Below, piece after piece: positions 1-8,871 of a DNA stretch of 64,000 bases. The translations under genes and the position numbers were made by a program. This stretch comes from Psychrobacter luti (GTDB lineage: Bacteria; Pseudomonadota; Gammaproteobacteria; Pseudomonadales; Moraxellaceae). The notes below the pieces were generated by a model. It was not told the DNA's origin. It saw nothing but the letters and a program-made list of their open reading frames with translations, and searched no databases. Each line of letters opens with the position of its first letter. Position 1 is the first letter of the stretch. Location of the stretch: assembly GCF_014192115.1 (NCBI RefSeq), contig NZ_JACHXL010000003.1, forward strand, positions 434,001-498,000. Direction: 5' to 3'.

Positions 1-354
1 CAGCGAGCTCATGGCGGCTTGTAATTTGTTCTGTACCTGAACCTGAGCGGTATCAGAATCTGTACCATTTTCAAAGAAAAGCTGTACAGAGGCACTACCG
101 TTTGAAGAACTCGACGACTTCATATACATCAAGCCATCAAGCCCTTTCATACGCTGTTCAATAATCTGTACTACTGAGTTTTCAACAGTTTCAGCGTTAG
201 CACCAGGATAGCTGGCACTGACTGTTACGGTTGGCGGCGCAATTGCCGGATACTGCTCAATCGGCAGGTTGATAACCGATATTATCCCGATGAGCATGAC
301 TAAAATAGCCATCACCCATGCAAAAATAGGGCGATCAATAAAAAAACGTGACAT
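1..354 (-). CDS. RND efflux permease, AcrB/MexB-type (partial, N-terminus only)
   Basis: Only the first 118 codons lie in the window; the gene continues past base 1. The start is the ATG at 354-352. The peptide begins [20 protein letters not shown], the hallmark N-terminus of inner-membrane hydrophobe/amphiphile RND permeases (IFxRPxFAWVxAI), followed by [15 protein letters not shown] and [20 protein letters not shown] in the start of the pore domain. Family role: proton-driven export of drugs and other amphiphiles through an AcrA/TolC-like assembly. It sits 35 bases downstream of the fusion-protein gene on the same strand, so the two form an operon. The substrate cannot be told from this fragment. 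Confidence 0.93.
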   Translation of the reverse strand, partial: MSRFFIDRPIFAWVMAILVMLIGIISVINLPIEQYPAIAPPTVTVSASYPGANAETVENSVVQIIEQRMKGLDGLMYMKSSSSSNGSASVQLFFENGTDSDTAQVQVQNKLQAAMSSL

Positions 355-389
355 AGTAAATCCCTAAGTCTTCCTAGCTTTGAATGGAA

Positions 390-1733
390 TTATTTGGCGG
401 CTGATTTTGCAGCTTGCTGCGGTGTTTTGGCAGCAGGCTCTTTTGCAGCAGGCGCAGGGTTTGGATTTTCTAATGGCTTCGCAATAACCTCTTGTTCAGG
501 CTTCACTTTTGCTCCGCCGATAACCACTACTTTATCGCCTGCTTGTAGACCGTCTGTAACCACCCATTGTCCTTTATAGGTACCATTAACAGTAACAGGA
601 CGCACTTGGATTTTATTGTTTTCATCAACGATATAGACTTGCGTCTCACTCTTGGTTGAGCGCATGACTGCACTTTGCGGGACGAGTGCTGCATTGGTAA
701 TGACGCTTTGAGTTAAGCGCGCACTGACATACATACCGGGTAATAAGATATTGCTTTTATTTGGGAAGACCGCACGTAAGGTCACCGCACCTGTAGATTC
801 ATCAACTTTTGCTTCAGATAAAGCAAGTTCACCGCGTACGGGATAAGTTGAGCCATCTTCTAACACCAATTCAACCGAGTTCATTCCTGCTTGTGCTTTA
901 CCTGCAGAGATTTGCTGGCGTAATTTGAGCAGCTCAGACGAAGACTGGCTGATATCGACATAGATAGGGTCTAAGCGTGAGATAGTCACTAAAGGAGTGG
1001 GTTGACCGGCGCTAACCAAAGTGCCAGCAGTTGCGCTAGAGCGATCACTACGACCTGAAAGCGGCGCACGTACGATAGTACGGTTTAAATCTAAAGTGCT
1101 TGCTTGTAAACCTGCCTTGGCGGTTTGGATGCCAGCTTTTGCGCTTTCAATACCGGCTTGTGATTGACCGATAGCAGCATTGGCGCTTTGCACGGCAGCC
1201 TGAGCAGTACGCACAGCAGTTTGTGCTTGGTCATACTGCTGCTTTGAGATGGCATCAATAGCAACCAAACCTTGCAGACGTTGCAAATCATTTTGTGCTT
1301 GTGATAGCGACGCTTGGCGGCTGGCCAAATCCGCTTTTGCATTAGCATTGTTAGCCAATGCCGTCTGATAGTTGGCTTCTGCTTGTGCTATCGCTGCCTG
1401 ACCACTGGTGATAGACGTTGCGTAGTTATCAGTATTGATACGATATAAAGGTTGGTCTTTTTTGACGTTGCTGCCCTCACGGAACAAAACCTCGTCAATA
1501 ATGCCATTAACCTGTGGGCGGACGTCTGCGGTTTGATAAGCCGCGGTACGTCCAGCAAAGGTCTGTACTTGAGGTATGGTGTCTAGAGTGACAGTCTGAA
1601 CGTTGACGACAGCAGGTGGCATTTGCTGCTGTGCGGCTGCGTCACCAGCTGCGTCCTCGTTTTTGTCACAGCCAACCAGTACAGCTCCAGATAGTACAGA
1701 TGCTATTACAAGCGCAAGAGTAGAGTGCTTCAT
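390..1733 (-). CDS. RND efflux periplasmic adaptor (membrane fusion lipoprotein), AcrA/MexA-type
   Basis: Encodes about 447 residues. The frame stays open further upstream, but I choose the ATG at 1733: it has a GAGGA ribosome site seven bases away and starts a lipoprotein signal (MKHSTLALVIASVLSG, then LVGC as lipobox), so the mature protein is predicted to be anchored in the inner membrane facing the periplasm. Then come the barrel-sandwich half (QTFAGRTAAYQTADVRPQVNG), a long Ala/Gln-rich alpha-hairpin with repeated NAAIGQ/AKAGIQ segments, the second lipoyl half (RTIVRAPLSGRSDRS) and beta-barrel domains. The tail is Lys/Ala/Pro-rich. It bridges the adjacent RND permease to an outer-membrane channel, which is not in the window. 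A MerR-type promoter lies about 170 bases upstream. Confidence 0.93.
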   Translation of the reverse strand: MKHSTLALVIASVLSGAVLVGCDKNEDAAGDAAAQQQMPPAVVNVQTVTLDTIPQVQTFAGRTAAYQTADVRPQVNGIIDEVLFREGSNVKKDQPLYRINTDNYATSITSGQAAIAQAEANYQTALANNANAKADLASRQASLSQAQNDLQRLQGLVAIDAISKQQYDQAQTAVRTAQAAVQSANAAIGQSQAGIESAKAGIQTAKAGLQASTLDLNRTIVRAPLSGRSDRSSATAGTLVSAGQPTPLVTISRLDPIYVDISQSSSELLKLRQQISAGKAQAGMNSVELVLEDGSTYPVRGELALSEAKVDESTGAVTLRAVFPNKSNILLPGMYVSARLTQSVITNAALVPQSAVMRSTKSETQVYIVDENNKIQVRPVTVNGTYKGQWVVTDGLQAGDKVVVIGGAKVKPEQEVIAKPLENPNPAPAAKEPAAKTPQQAAKSAAK

Positions 1734-2402
1734 CAATGTCCTCGGCAATATAAATATCATATAATAAATAATTACAGTATTAAAAGTTTAGGGGTAAATC
1801 TTAACGTAGTAGATATGAAAAGTAAGATGCATTTACCGTTGCCAATATATTAATCGCTAAACGCGTAACAATCGGATAAGCAGATTTAATTTAATGAATG
1901 ATTATAAACTATAGGGTATACCCTACAGTCAAGGTGCAAAAAACCGTTTTTGCGCCTCGTAACTGTCTTCTAGCTCAATAAATGCTTAATAGCCATTGAT
2001 AATACAAGCATGGCGTTAAAAATACCTTGTAAAATTCGTAATGAATGCCGAACTAGAATATTGTTAATTTTTGTTTTTTTAATGAGATTCAGAGATAGTA
2101 GCAAGAAAGCTGTATAAAAATACAGTAAAAAACAGAGGAGACAGAAAAATTCTGTATAAGCAATACTTAAGTGTGAACGCTAAAATATGTAGGTAAAACA
2201 AATAAGCTTAAGTAAGTGTTTCTATGATTAATGAGCGAGCTGCTAGTATCACAGCCCAAACTTCCTCATTTTTATGTTTTATTATTATAAAGTTGGGCTT
2301 AACTTAACCTTTAATAAATACGGCGGATTTGCCTAATATATTGGAATGTTTATATATAGGAAGTATACAAAGATTCAGATATATCAGACAAATAAATAGC
2401 CT
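1734..2402. other. Intergenic region between the efflux operon and ispB
   Basis: 669 AT-rich bases with no convincing gene. Besides the MerR-type promoter it holds a small hairpin CTGTAT-AAAA-ATACAG (2110-2125), whose left arm recurs near 2151, and a loose inverted repeat (AGCCCAAACTT near 2252 with AAGTTGGGCT near 2290) with a long AT loop. Neither has a convincing T-run, so I do not call them terminators. Confidence 0.5.
1901..1932 (-). promoter_or_regulatory. MerR-family-type promoter/operator for the RND efflux operon
   Basis: On the minus strand a TTGACT -35 (1932-1927) and a perfect TATAAT -10 (1906-1901) are separated by 20 bases, longer than the usual 17. The spacer is filled by the palindrome TAGGGTATACCCTA (1912-1925), which extends to a 22-base inverted repeat at 1908-1929 with one mismatch. 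A dyad in a 19-20 base spacer is the signature of promoters that MerR-family activators remodel. It faces the efflux genes and would give a leader of about 160 bases. No merR-like gene is visible here, so the regulator must be elsewhere. Confidence 0.7.
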
Positions 2403-3467
2403 TTATACTAAACGAGCGCTGGCAAGTTCTGTCAATTGATATAGCCCTTGGCGGTAGCGGTTATCAGGTAAGCTGCTAAGCGCTTGCTGTGCTAGTTTGG
2501 TCTCTTCTAACGCGCGTTGCTTACAGTATTCAAGCGAGCCTGACTGACGTACCAGCTCGATAAGCTGCTCAGCATCTGGTGTTTTACCAGTTTGTACAGC
2601 GATACGTAACTGCTCATAGCCTGCTGTATCGCTGTTTTTTAATAATTCAAGCGCCTTGATGGTTGGCAGCGTTGGTTTACCTTCCGCCAAATCATCGCCA
2701 AGGTTTTTACCCATAAGCTCACTATCGCCACTATAATCGAGCACGTCATCGACGATTTGGAAAGCATTACCGAAATGCTGACCGAAATCAGCCAATGCTT
2801 GCAGATGCTCAGTTTTATTTTGCAAAATAGCAGCGCCCTGGGTCGCCATCATAAATAAGCGTGACGTTTTTCCATCGATGATGTTTAGATAGTCAGCTTC
2901 AGTGGCTTCAGGATTGTGCTGATGCTGTAGCTGTAACACTTCGCCCTCGGCGATATCACAAGTACCATCTGAGAACACTTGCAATAAAGGTAAGCTCTGA
3001 AAACCAACCAATAGATTAAAGGCGCGGGCAATAAGATAGTCACCAACCAGCACTGCCGTGGCGTTATCCCAAGTAGCGTTGGCAGTTGGCTTACCACGAC
3101 GCTGACCTGATTCATCAATCACATCGTCATGAACTAAAGTTGCGGTATGCAGCATCTCAGTAATCGCCGCCAAATGCATCGCTTGCTGCGACGGCTCATC
3201 ATTAAACATCCGCGCGCATAACAAGGTAATGAGCGGGCGCATACGTTTGCCGCCAGCATTAATCACATGCTGCGAGACGCTCATGACCAGTTGAACTTTG
3301 GAATTCAAACTGCCAAAAACTTGCTTGTCCATAATGTCAAAATCATCAGCAACGATGCTTTGAATATCGGCATAGCTTAGGGTGTCAGCATTGCTTGGCG
3401 TGCTTGCTAAGTTAGTTAGGGGGGTGGTTGATGCTGCAGCGGCGTTAGATAAAGAGTTACTGGTCAT
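2403..3467 (-). CDS. ispB: Octaprenyl/polyprenyl diphosphate synthase
   Basis: 354 residues of a trans-isoprenyl diphosphate synthase, which elongates farnesyl diphosphate with isopentenyl diphosphate to make the ubiquinone side chain in the cytoplasm. Both aspartate-rich motifs are intact: DDVID at 114-118 and DDVLD at 240-244. GGKRMRP (72-78), GKPTAN and the GEVLQL segment also match IspB. The protein is about 30 residues longer than the E. coli enzyme owing to a Ser/Ala/Thr/Asn-rich N-terminus; Met46 is too close to the core to be a likely start. It diverges from rplU-rpmA, the ispB/rplU/rpmA arrangement found in many gammaproteobacteria. Chain length (C40 or C45) cannot be fixed from sequence. 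Confidence 0.95.
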   Translation of the reverse strand: MTSNSLSNAAAASTTPLTNLASTPSNADTLSYADIQSIVADDFDIMDKQVFGSLNSKVQLVMSVSQHVINAGGKRMRPLITLLCARMFNDEPSQQAMHLAAITEMLHTATLVHDDVIDESGQRRGKPTANATWDNATAVLVGDYLIARAFNLLVGFQSLPLLQVFSDGTCDIAEGEVLQLQHQHNPEATEADYLNIIDGKTSRLFMMATQGAAILQNKTEHLQALADFGQHFGNAFQIVDDVLDYSGDSELMGKNLGDDLAEGKPTLPTIKALELLKNSDTAGYEQLRIAVQTGKTPDAEQLIELVRQSGSLEYCKQRALEETKLAQQALSSLPDNRYRQGLYQLTELASARLV

Positions 3468-3896
3468 AATGAGTCGTCATACCAATGAAAATAAAAAAGG
3501 GTGTGGATAGCGGTCTGTCTATTTATAGTAAATGCTTATAACAAGTATTGATAGTACGGCTATCGTTTGACGCATAATAGCATAGCTATCTGGGTCAATT
3601 GTTGATTTAAGTATAGCAGAATACACGGCGGCCTTTATATGCCGCCACCAGTTTAGCCCTTTATTTTGATATATGGGTCGCCTAATTAAAAAGTAATATA
3701 CCGATGTTTATTAAGCCATTTATCATATCGAGTGGAACTTATTCGCTCACATTGAGTAATAATAAGTTAATATTTACAAAAAACTGTAAGTAACTGATTA
3801 TATAAGTTATAATAGCCGCTGTTGGATTTTAACCAATGATGGTTCGATGTCTTATACTTGGAAAAATAGTGGTCTTAACAGCGGTGGTTTATACGC

Positions 3897-3925
3897 TTGT
3901 TAATTAATCACATCGTTACTATATA
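3897..3925 (+). promoter_or_regulatory. Candidate promoter of rplU-rpmA whose -10 lies in a tandem repeat
   Basis: TTGTTA (3897-3902) and TATATA (3920-3925) are 17 bases apart. The -10 is the first TATATA of a 10-bp tandem repeat, so further TATATA hexamers follow at 10-base steps. The call rests on consensus and spacing only. Confidence 0.5.
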
Positions 3926-3967
3926 TAAGTATATATAAGTATATATAAGTATATATAAGTATATATA
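3921..3967 (+). repeat. 10-bp AT-rich tandem repeat (ATATATAAGT), four full copies plus a partial fifth
   Basis: Identical units start at 3921, 3931, 3941 and 3951; a partial copy begins at 3961 and decays into ATATATAAAC. The period matches one turn of B-DNA. Such arrays can change copy number by slippage, and this one overlaps the presumed -10 region of rplU. Confidence 0.95.
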
Positions 3968-4138
3968 AACATTTGAGCCAGTATTATTGGTATTACCACC
4001 TGAGCAAAACAAGAGATGCGGCTTGCTTTTATGAGCAAAAAGCCGTAAAATCTTGCCTTTAATTTTTCCCTGTCGTGTTCGTCGTAAAAGCGTTGGTATG
4101 ATATCAGCCACGGCACACGGGTTAAACGGAGTCATACA

Positions 4139-4450
4139 ATGTACGCAGTAATCAAAACTGGTGGTAAACAGCACCGTGTAGTCGTCGATGAATTGCTTAA
4201 AGTTGAATTACTAAAAGCAGAAAAAGGCGAAACAATCAAATTTGAAGACGTGTTGATGGTTGTTGATGGTGAAACTGTCAAAATCGGTCAGCCTGTCGTT
4301 GAAGGCGCTAGCGTAGAAGTTGAAGTGGTTGAACATGGTCGCGGCGAAAAAATCCGTATCATTAAACACAACCGTCGTAAGCATTATCACAAAGAGCAAG
4401 GTCACCGCCAATGGTACACCTTGTTAAAAATCAAAGCGATTAATGCTTAA
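4139..4450 (+). CDS. rplU: 50S ribosomal protein L21
   Basis: 103 residues, the normal bacterial length. [14 protein letters not shown] is the classic L21 start, and the C-terminal half has [25 protein letters not shown] followed by the conserved short tail. L21 binds 23S rRNA in the large subunit. It is followed after 94 bases by rpmA on the same strand, the usual pair. The start follows the purine-rich ACGGAG. A long leader with a hairpin and an upstream tandem repeat precede it. Confidence 0.98.
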   Translation: MYAVIKTGGKQHRVVVDELLKVELLKAEKGETIKFEDVLMVVDGETVKIGQPVVEGASVEVEVVEHGRGEKIRIIKHNRRKHYHKEQGHRQWYTLLKIKAINA

Positions 4451-4544
4451 TTAACGATTGTCAGTTTATTGATAATTAATAACGCACTAAAAGCTTAAGA
4501 GTTGTCGCATTAGCGATAAGTCACATTAACAAGGAGATTTTCTC

Positions 4545-4802
4545 ATGGCACATAAAAAAGCTGCCGGTTCAAGCCGTAACGGTCGTGATTCAAACCCAAA
4601 AATGCTAGGCGTAAAAATCTTTGGCGGTCAAGCCATCGTCGCTGGTAACATCATCGTTCGTCAACGTGGTACAGAATTCCACGCAGGCGAAGGCGTTGGC
4701 ATGGGTCGTGACCATACTTTATTTGCACTAAATGACGGTGTGGTAAAGTTTGCGACCAAAGGTAAATTCAACCGTCGTTATGTTATGGTTGAAAGCGCAT
4801 AA
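4545..4802 (+). CDS. rpmA: 50S ribosomal protein L27
   Basis: 85 residues. The start [19 protein letters not shown] and the core [22 protein letters not shown] and [11 protein letters not shown] are diagnostic of L27, which lies at the peptidyl-transferase centre and supports tRNA positioning. The N-terminus is the mature, uncleaved type seen in gammaproteobacteria. A strong AAGGAG ribosome site precedes the ATG. It is the second gene of the rplU-rpmA unit and is followed by two hairpins, the second an intrinsic terminator. Confidence 0.98.
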   Translation: MAHKKAAGSSRNGRDSNPKMLGVKIFGGQAIVAGNIIVRQRGTEFHAGEGVGMGRDHTLFALNDGVVKFATKGKFNRRYVMVESA

Positions 4803-4814
4803 TTGCCCATCTGG

Positions 4815-4841
4815 GCTATTTTAATCGAAGATTAAAATAGC
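4815..4841 (+). other. Perfect 12-bp hairpin just after rpmA
   Basis: GCTATTTTAATC (4815-4826), loop GAA, then GATTAAAATAGC (4830-4841). No T-run follows, so it is probably not a terminator. It lies 13 bases after the rpmA stop and 13 bases before the terminator, where it could protect the 3' end of the message from exonucleases. Confidence 0.6.
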
Positions 4842-4854
4842 TTGATGACTAAAA

Positions 4855-4892
4855 AAAGCCCTTATTACCGTTTGGTAGTAAGGGCTTTTTTT
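4855..4892 (+). terminator. Intrinsic terminator of rplU-rpmA
   Basis: A 15-base stem with one mismatch (AAAGCCCTTATTACC, 4855-4869, with GGTAGTAAGGGCTTT, 4874-4888), loop GTTT, followed by further T residues to 4892. Confidence 0.93.
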
Positions 4893-5231
4893 ATGGCGCT
4901 AGTTTGTTATTAGTAGCAGGTTATTAGATTACCAATAGCTCGAAAAATGCTTTTAGATAGCCTTAATTCATATATAAAGCAGATAATGAATGGCGGTGAA
5001 TACTATGTAACGCTACTGGTTACAAGCGTGTATGGCAGCGGTAGTAATGATTGCAAATCATGACTAGGCGCGTAATAAAAAAACTGGCACACTGTCTGCA
5101 TTGTTTAATCACGTCAGTTTAATTTTATTAATTCTGAACTGAGCGTCGTGAGATAAGCACTTATTGAAAACAAAAATTTTAAATAAAACGTTTTATCTTT
5201 ATGCTATTTTGCATTTAAAAGAGGATTTATA
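4893..5231. other. Intergenic region upstream of lolA
   Basis: 339 AT-rich bases between the rpmA terminator and lolA. I see no gene, repeat or RNA. The lolA promoter must lie here, but no -35/-10 pair is good enough to name. Confidence 0.5.
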
Positions 5232-5930
5232 ATGACTTTATTAACTAACAAAATGACTAACAAAACGACCTTAAAACAAAAAGTAATGAGCGGTGCTTTA
5301 GCGGGTGTATTGATGACCTCACTTGGTGTTGCCGCGCCTATGATTGCCTTGACGCAATCGGCAACGGCTGCTCCTGCTGATAATCTAACTGCCGCTAAAC
5401 GCTTAAACAAGCTATTAAGTAATACCAAAAGCATGACGGCTAACTTTAGCCAAACCACCAAAGGCGCCAATAGTGGCACCTTTACGGGTACGATGAGTGT
5501 TCAGCGTCCGAATAACTTTCGCTGGGAAACCAAGTCACCTTCAGAGCAGCTGATTGTCGCAAATGGCAGCTCGATGTGGGTTTATGATAAGGATTTGGAG
5601 CAAGCGACCAAGCAAAATGTCGATAGCCAAGTGGGTAATACCCCAGCGCTACTATTGTCAGGTGATCCAAGCAAAATTGATAAGAACTTTAAAATCACTC
5701 AGCCATACGCTAATAAAAACTACTATGTATTATATCCAAAATCAGAGAGCGCTAGCTTTAAGAGCTTATCGATGAGCTTTAGCGGTGGTAAGCCGGTGAT
5801 GATGGTACTGAATGATAGCTTAGGACAAACCACGACGATTAAGTTTAGTGGTATCAAAATGAACCCAAGTATCGGTAGTAGCCAGTTTAAATTTACGCCA
5901 CCAAAGGGTGTTGATATTATTAATCAATAA
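5232..5930 (+). CDS. lolA: Outer-membrane lipoprotein carrier protein LolA
   Basis: 232 residues. A signal peptide (positive start with several Lys, hydrophobic GALAGVLMTSLGVAAP, cleavage probably after SATAAPA near residue 48) precedes a LolA fold: SMTANFSQTTKG, GTMSVQRPNNFRWETKSPSEQLIVANGSSMWVYDKDLEQ, and NTPALLLSGDPS. LolA ferries lipoproteins across the periplasm from LolCDE to LolB. The start at 5232 follows AAGAGGA; Met8 (5253) is an alternative. It is monocistronic and convergent with scpB across a shared terminator. Confidence 0.92.
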   Translation: MTLLTNKMTNKTTLKQKVMSGALAGVLMTSLGVAAPMIALTQSATAAPADNLTAAKRLNKLLSNTKSMTANFSQTTKGANSGTFTGTMSVQRPNNFRWETKSPSEQLIVANGSSMWVYDKDLEQATKQNVDSQVGNTPALLLSGDPSKIDKNFKITQPYANKNYYVLYPKSESASFKSLSMSFSGGKPVMMVLNDSLGQTTTIKFSGIKMNPSIGSSQFKFTPPKGVDIINQ

Positions 5931-5974
5931 TAAGTACTATTAATTTAACCGTACTGATTTAAAAATCTGATTCC

Positions 5975-6010
5975 AAAAAAAGGACAAACCTATTCGGTTT
6001 GTCCTCTTTT
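5975..6010. terminator. Bidirectional terminator between lolA and scpB
   Basis: Perfect 10-bp stem AGGACAAACC (5981-5990), loop TATTC, GGTTTGTCCT (5996-6005). It is flanked by A7 on the left and CTTTT on the right, so it can stop transcription from both convergent genes, more strongly on the minus strand. Confidence 0.9.
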
Positions 6011-6069
6011 ATGGGAGTAAGAATATTGTGTAGGTCTTATTTTAAACTATCTAAGAGAAAGCTTTGATG

Positions 6070-6615
6070 CTAAGAGAGCGTTTTAATGGCTTCCATATTT
6101 GGCAATGCGGGCAGCTCATCTAAATTGGTCAAACCAAACGCATCTAAAAATTGCGACGTAGTATGTAGTAGTGCAGGGCGACCCAAAGTATCTTTGTAGC
6201 CTTTCTCTTCAATCCAGCCTTTATCAAATAGCTGGCGGAGTATATTACTCGATAGCGTTACACCGCGTACGTGCTCGATGTCACCGCGTGTCACTGGCTG
6301 CTTATAGGCAATCACACTCAATGTTTCAAGCAGCGCTTGGCTGAGGCGTTCTTGTCGCTGCGGGAATACGCGCTGAATTAACGGGCTATAGCTATCTGCG
6401 ATTTGTAGCCGATAACCACTGGCTGTTTTATGCAAGCTTAAGACATTTGCCTTTAAGCGTTGCTCTAATAAGTCTAATGCTTGATTTAAGGTATTGGTTG
6501 TCACTGACAGATGCTTTTTTAAGCTCGCAGCAGTCAAGGGTGCTTCTGATGCATGCAGGAGCACTTCAATATGTTTGCTCATCTCTTCTAAATATCGATG
6601 CTGCGTATCTGTCAT
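6070..6615 (-). CDS. scpB: Segregation and condensation protein B
   Basis: 181 residues with the paired winged-helix layout of ScpB: KHIEVLLHASEAPLTAASLKKHL at the N-terminus, then ETLSVIAYKQPVTRGDIEHVRGV and LFDKGWIEEKGYKDTLGRPALL, the most conserved family segment. ScpB binds ScpA and the SMC or MukB-like ATPase to organise chromosomes. It is the last gene of trpS-scpA-scpB, 32 bases after scpA, and its transcript ends at the terminator near 5975. Confidence 0.95.
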   Translation of the reverse strand: MTDTQHRYLEEMSKHIEVLLHASEAPLTAASLKKHLSVTTNTLNQALDLLEQRLKANVLSLHKTASGYRLQIADSYSPLIQRVFPQRQERLSQALLETLSVIAYKQPVTRGDIEHVRGVTLSSNILRQLFDKGWIEEKGYKDTLGRPALLHTTSQFLDAFGLTNLDELPALPNMEAIKTLS

Positions 6616-6647
6616 TGCACATACTCTCTATTAAAAGCCATTAAGCA

Positions 6648-7601
6648 TTAAGCTAGCCACTGTAACGTTAATTGCCTTATATGGCTGTTTTCTGCAAACT
6701 CATCGTCAGCAGTAGTATCGTGACCTTTTAAATCAGTATTTATGACACCAACCAACTGCCGTTTCATCAGCTCTAATACCGCGACAAAGCTGACCACCAC
6801 GCCAATTTTACCTTGAGTTTTATCCAGTAGCTCATAAAACGAGTGCGCGCCATCCGTGCTTAGCTGCCTGCTAATACTGGCAATACGGTCGGAAAGGGGT
6901 ACGGCATCAACTTTGATGGTGTGCATCTGATAGTCAGGCTGTAGTTGCATTTTAAATAAGCTATCAATCAAAAGGTTCGGCGAGTAATTGGGTAATTCCG
7001 CATTCATAACGTCTTGACTGGGCATACTGACCATCGCTAAAAACACATCGCGCTCAAGACGCACCAGATTGTCCAAACGCTGACTGGCTACTTTTATTTG
7101 CGCATATTCTTCAAGGCGCTCAATCAGCTCAGCTTTCGGATCACGCTCATCGCTCGGCGTTTCGGGCTTTGGTAGCAGTAGCTCGGTTTTAATCGCAATC
7201 AACGTCGATGCCATCAGCAGATAGTCACCGGCCAATTCAAAATGTTCGGTATCCAGCTCACTGATATAAGCCAAATATTGCTCTGTAATCGGCAATATTG
7301 GCATTTGGGTCAGATCAACGTTATTTTTTTTGACCAGATATAATAAAAAATCCAATGGCCCGGCAAACTGCTCTAACCAAATGGCAAACGCTTGCGGCGG
7401 CACATATAAATCTTCTGGCAGATGCTGCACTGGCGTTTGATAAATACGCAGCGACATATCATTAACAATTGAATGATTATGTTGGCCATCATGCTCGCCA
7501 TTGCTATTTATAAACTCAGAGTTTTGATACGCGCCTACAAGAGAAGCGGCTTTTGGTAAAGCCGCCGGTTGATTTTTTAGCTTAGTCTGCACGCTTAGCA
7601 T
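6648..7601 (-). CDS. scpA: Segregation and condensation protein A
   Basis: 317 residues of a kleisin. The core has FAGPLDFLLYLVKKNNVDLTQMPILPITEQYLAYI and DYLLMASTLIAIKTELLLPKP, both diagnostic, with a C-terminal winged helix (GVVVSFVAVLELMKRQLVGV). ScpA bridges the SMC heads. About 50 N-terminal residues before SLRIYQ are low complexity; the ATG at that internal position (near 7459) is a possible alternative start, and neither candidate has a strong ribosome site. It lies 36 bases after trpS and 32 bases before scpB, so it is cotranscribed. Confidence 0.93.
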   Translation of the reverse strand: MLSVQTKLKNQPAALPKAASLVGAYQNSEFINSNGEHDGQHNHSIVNDMSLRIYQTPVQHLPEDLYVPPQAFAIWLEQFAGPLDFLLYLVKKNNVDLTQMPILPITEQYLAYISELDTEHFELAGDYLLMASTLIAIKTELLLPKPETPSDERDPKAELIERLEEYAQIKVASQRLDNLVRLERDVFLAMVSMPSQDVMNAELPNYSPNLLIDSLFKMQLQPDYQMHTIKVDAVPLSDRIASISRQLSTDGAHSFYELLDKTQGKIGVVVSFVAVLELMKRQLVGVINTDLKGHDTTADDEFAENSHIRQLTLQWLA

Positions 7602-7637
7602 CGGCTTTGATTACGATAAGTTAAAGCAATCAAAGGC

Positions 7638-8717
7638 TTATTTAAGCTTAGCAAGTGGACGGATACCAATGGCACGACGAGTTTTATCTAGTTGCTTACG
7701 GCTATGACGACGGGCTTTTTCTGCGCCCATTTGTAGGATTTCTTCTAGCTCTTTTGGATTGGCCATCAGCTCTTCGTAACGTGCACGGAATGGGGCAATC
7801 TCGCTATTGATTTTATCAAATAACGCTTGCTTAGCATCACCCCAGCCAATACCAGCGGCAAACTGCGCACGCATATCGGCAATCTCAGTAGGCGTTGCGA
7901 AGGCTTTGTAAATCTCAAAAATAGCAGAATCGTCAGGGTCTTTTGGCTCAGCTGGTAATTGTGAGTTGGTCACAATTTTCATAATGGCTTTATGCATCTG
8001 TTTTTCTGGGCTGACTTGCGGATTAGGCTCGCCAAATAGAGGAATGGTATTGCTATAGCTCTTACTCATTTTACGACCATCGAGCCCTGTTAGGAGCGGG
8101 ATGTCTTCATCAACAACCGCTGACGGCAGGGTAAAAAGAGTTTTATAACGATGGTTAAACGTACCAGCGATATCACGCGCCATCTCAATATGCTGTACTT
8201 GGTCACGACCGACGGGTACATGAGTCGCATTAAACATCAAGATATCGGCAGCCATAAGCACAGGATAGCCAAATAGACCCATGTTGATACCTTGATCTGG
8301 ATCGACATCTGCTTTTTCAGTATTAATATCGACCGCCGCCTTATAAGCGTGCGCGCGGTTCATCAGACCTTTGGCACATGAGCAATTTAAAATCCAAGCA
8401 AGTTCTGGAATCTCTGGTACATCGGACTGACGATAAAAAGTCACACGTTCAGGGTCAAGACCGCAAGCAATCCACGTCGCTGCAATAATCTTGGTCGATT
8501 CATGAATGACAGCAGGGTCGTAACAGCCGATAATGCCATGATAATCAGCCAAAAAGAAAAATGCTTCGTCATCACTATCTTGAATAGACTGAATCGCTGG
8601 GCGAATGGCACCAACATAATTACCCAAATGCGGAATGCCCGTCGGTTTGATACCGGTTAGGATACGTTTGCTTTCTCTTTTAGGTGCGTCTGTAACTGCG
8701 TCAGTTTGGGTGCTCAT
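7638..8717 (-). CDS. trpS: Tryptophanyl-tRNA synthetase
   Basis: 359 residues of a class I aminoacyl-tRNA synthetase that charges tRNA-Trp. The HIGH-like signature is PHLGN (29-33) within [20 protein letters not shown], and KMSKS is at 216-220. The family segments [13 protein letters not shown] and [18 protein letters not shown] are intact. It is at the upper end of the normal length, with a short polar N-terminus. It heads the trpS-scpA-scpB unit. Confidence 0.97.
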   Translation of the reverse strand: MSTQTDAVTDAPKRESKRILTGIKPTGIPHLGNYVGAIRPAIQSIQDSDDEAFFFLADYHGIIGCYDPAVIHESTKIIAATWIACGLDPERVTFYRQSDVPEIPELAWILNCSCAKGLMNRAHAYKAAVDINTEKADVDPDQGINMGLFGYPVLMAADILMFNATHVPVGRDQVQHIEMARDIAGTFNHRYKTLFTLPSAVVDEDIPLLTGLDGRKMSKSYSNTIPLFGEPNPQVSPEKQMHKAIMKIVTNSQLPAEPKDPDDSAIFEIYKAFATPTEIADMRAQFAAGIGWGDAKQALFDKINSEIAPFRARYEELMANPKELEEILQMGAEKARRHSRKQLDKTRRAIGIRPLAKLK

Positions 8718-8871
8718 GAAAAATCCGTTATTTTGTTTCTCACGTTATTATTGATAATTAATATAAGTGAGTTATTGGTATAAGTAGGTGACTAATATAG
8801 GCGATATGCAGGATAAAAATATCAGCTGCAAAGTATAGCAAATTTCAACGCGATTTTATTGCCAAAAAAGG

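Larger units (their letters stand above)
3468..4138. other. Divergent regulatory region between ispB and rplU
   Basis: 671 bases without a gene. It contains a second weak promoter candidate for rplU (TATAAT at 3808-3813 with a poor -35), a better one at 3897-3925, the 10-bp tandem repeat (3921-3967), and a hairpin CGGCTT...AAGCCG (4019-4045) in the presumed rplU leader. The leader is long (about 200-320 bases), which leaves room for translational control of the ribosomal protein genes. Confidence 0.5.

Noticed and set aside
2251-2300. Inverted repeat AGCCCAAACTT...AAGTTGGGCT as an ispB terminator
   Set aside because: The stem is offset by one base, the loop is long and no clear T-run follows on the minus strand.
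3908-4174. Minus-strand ORFs over the rplU leader
   Set aside because: Their ends are translations of the ATATATAAGT array (repeated Tyr-Ile-Leu); no ribosome site, and they overlap rplU.
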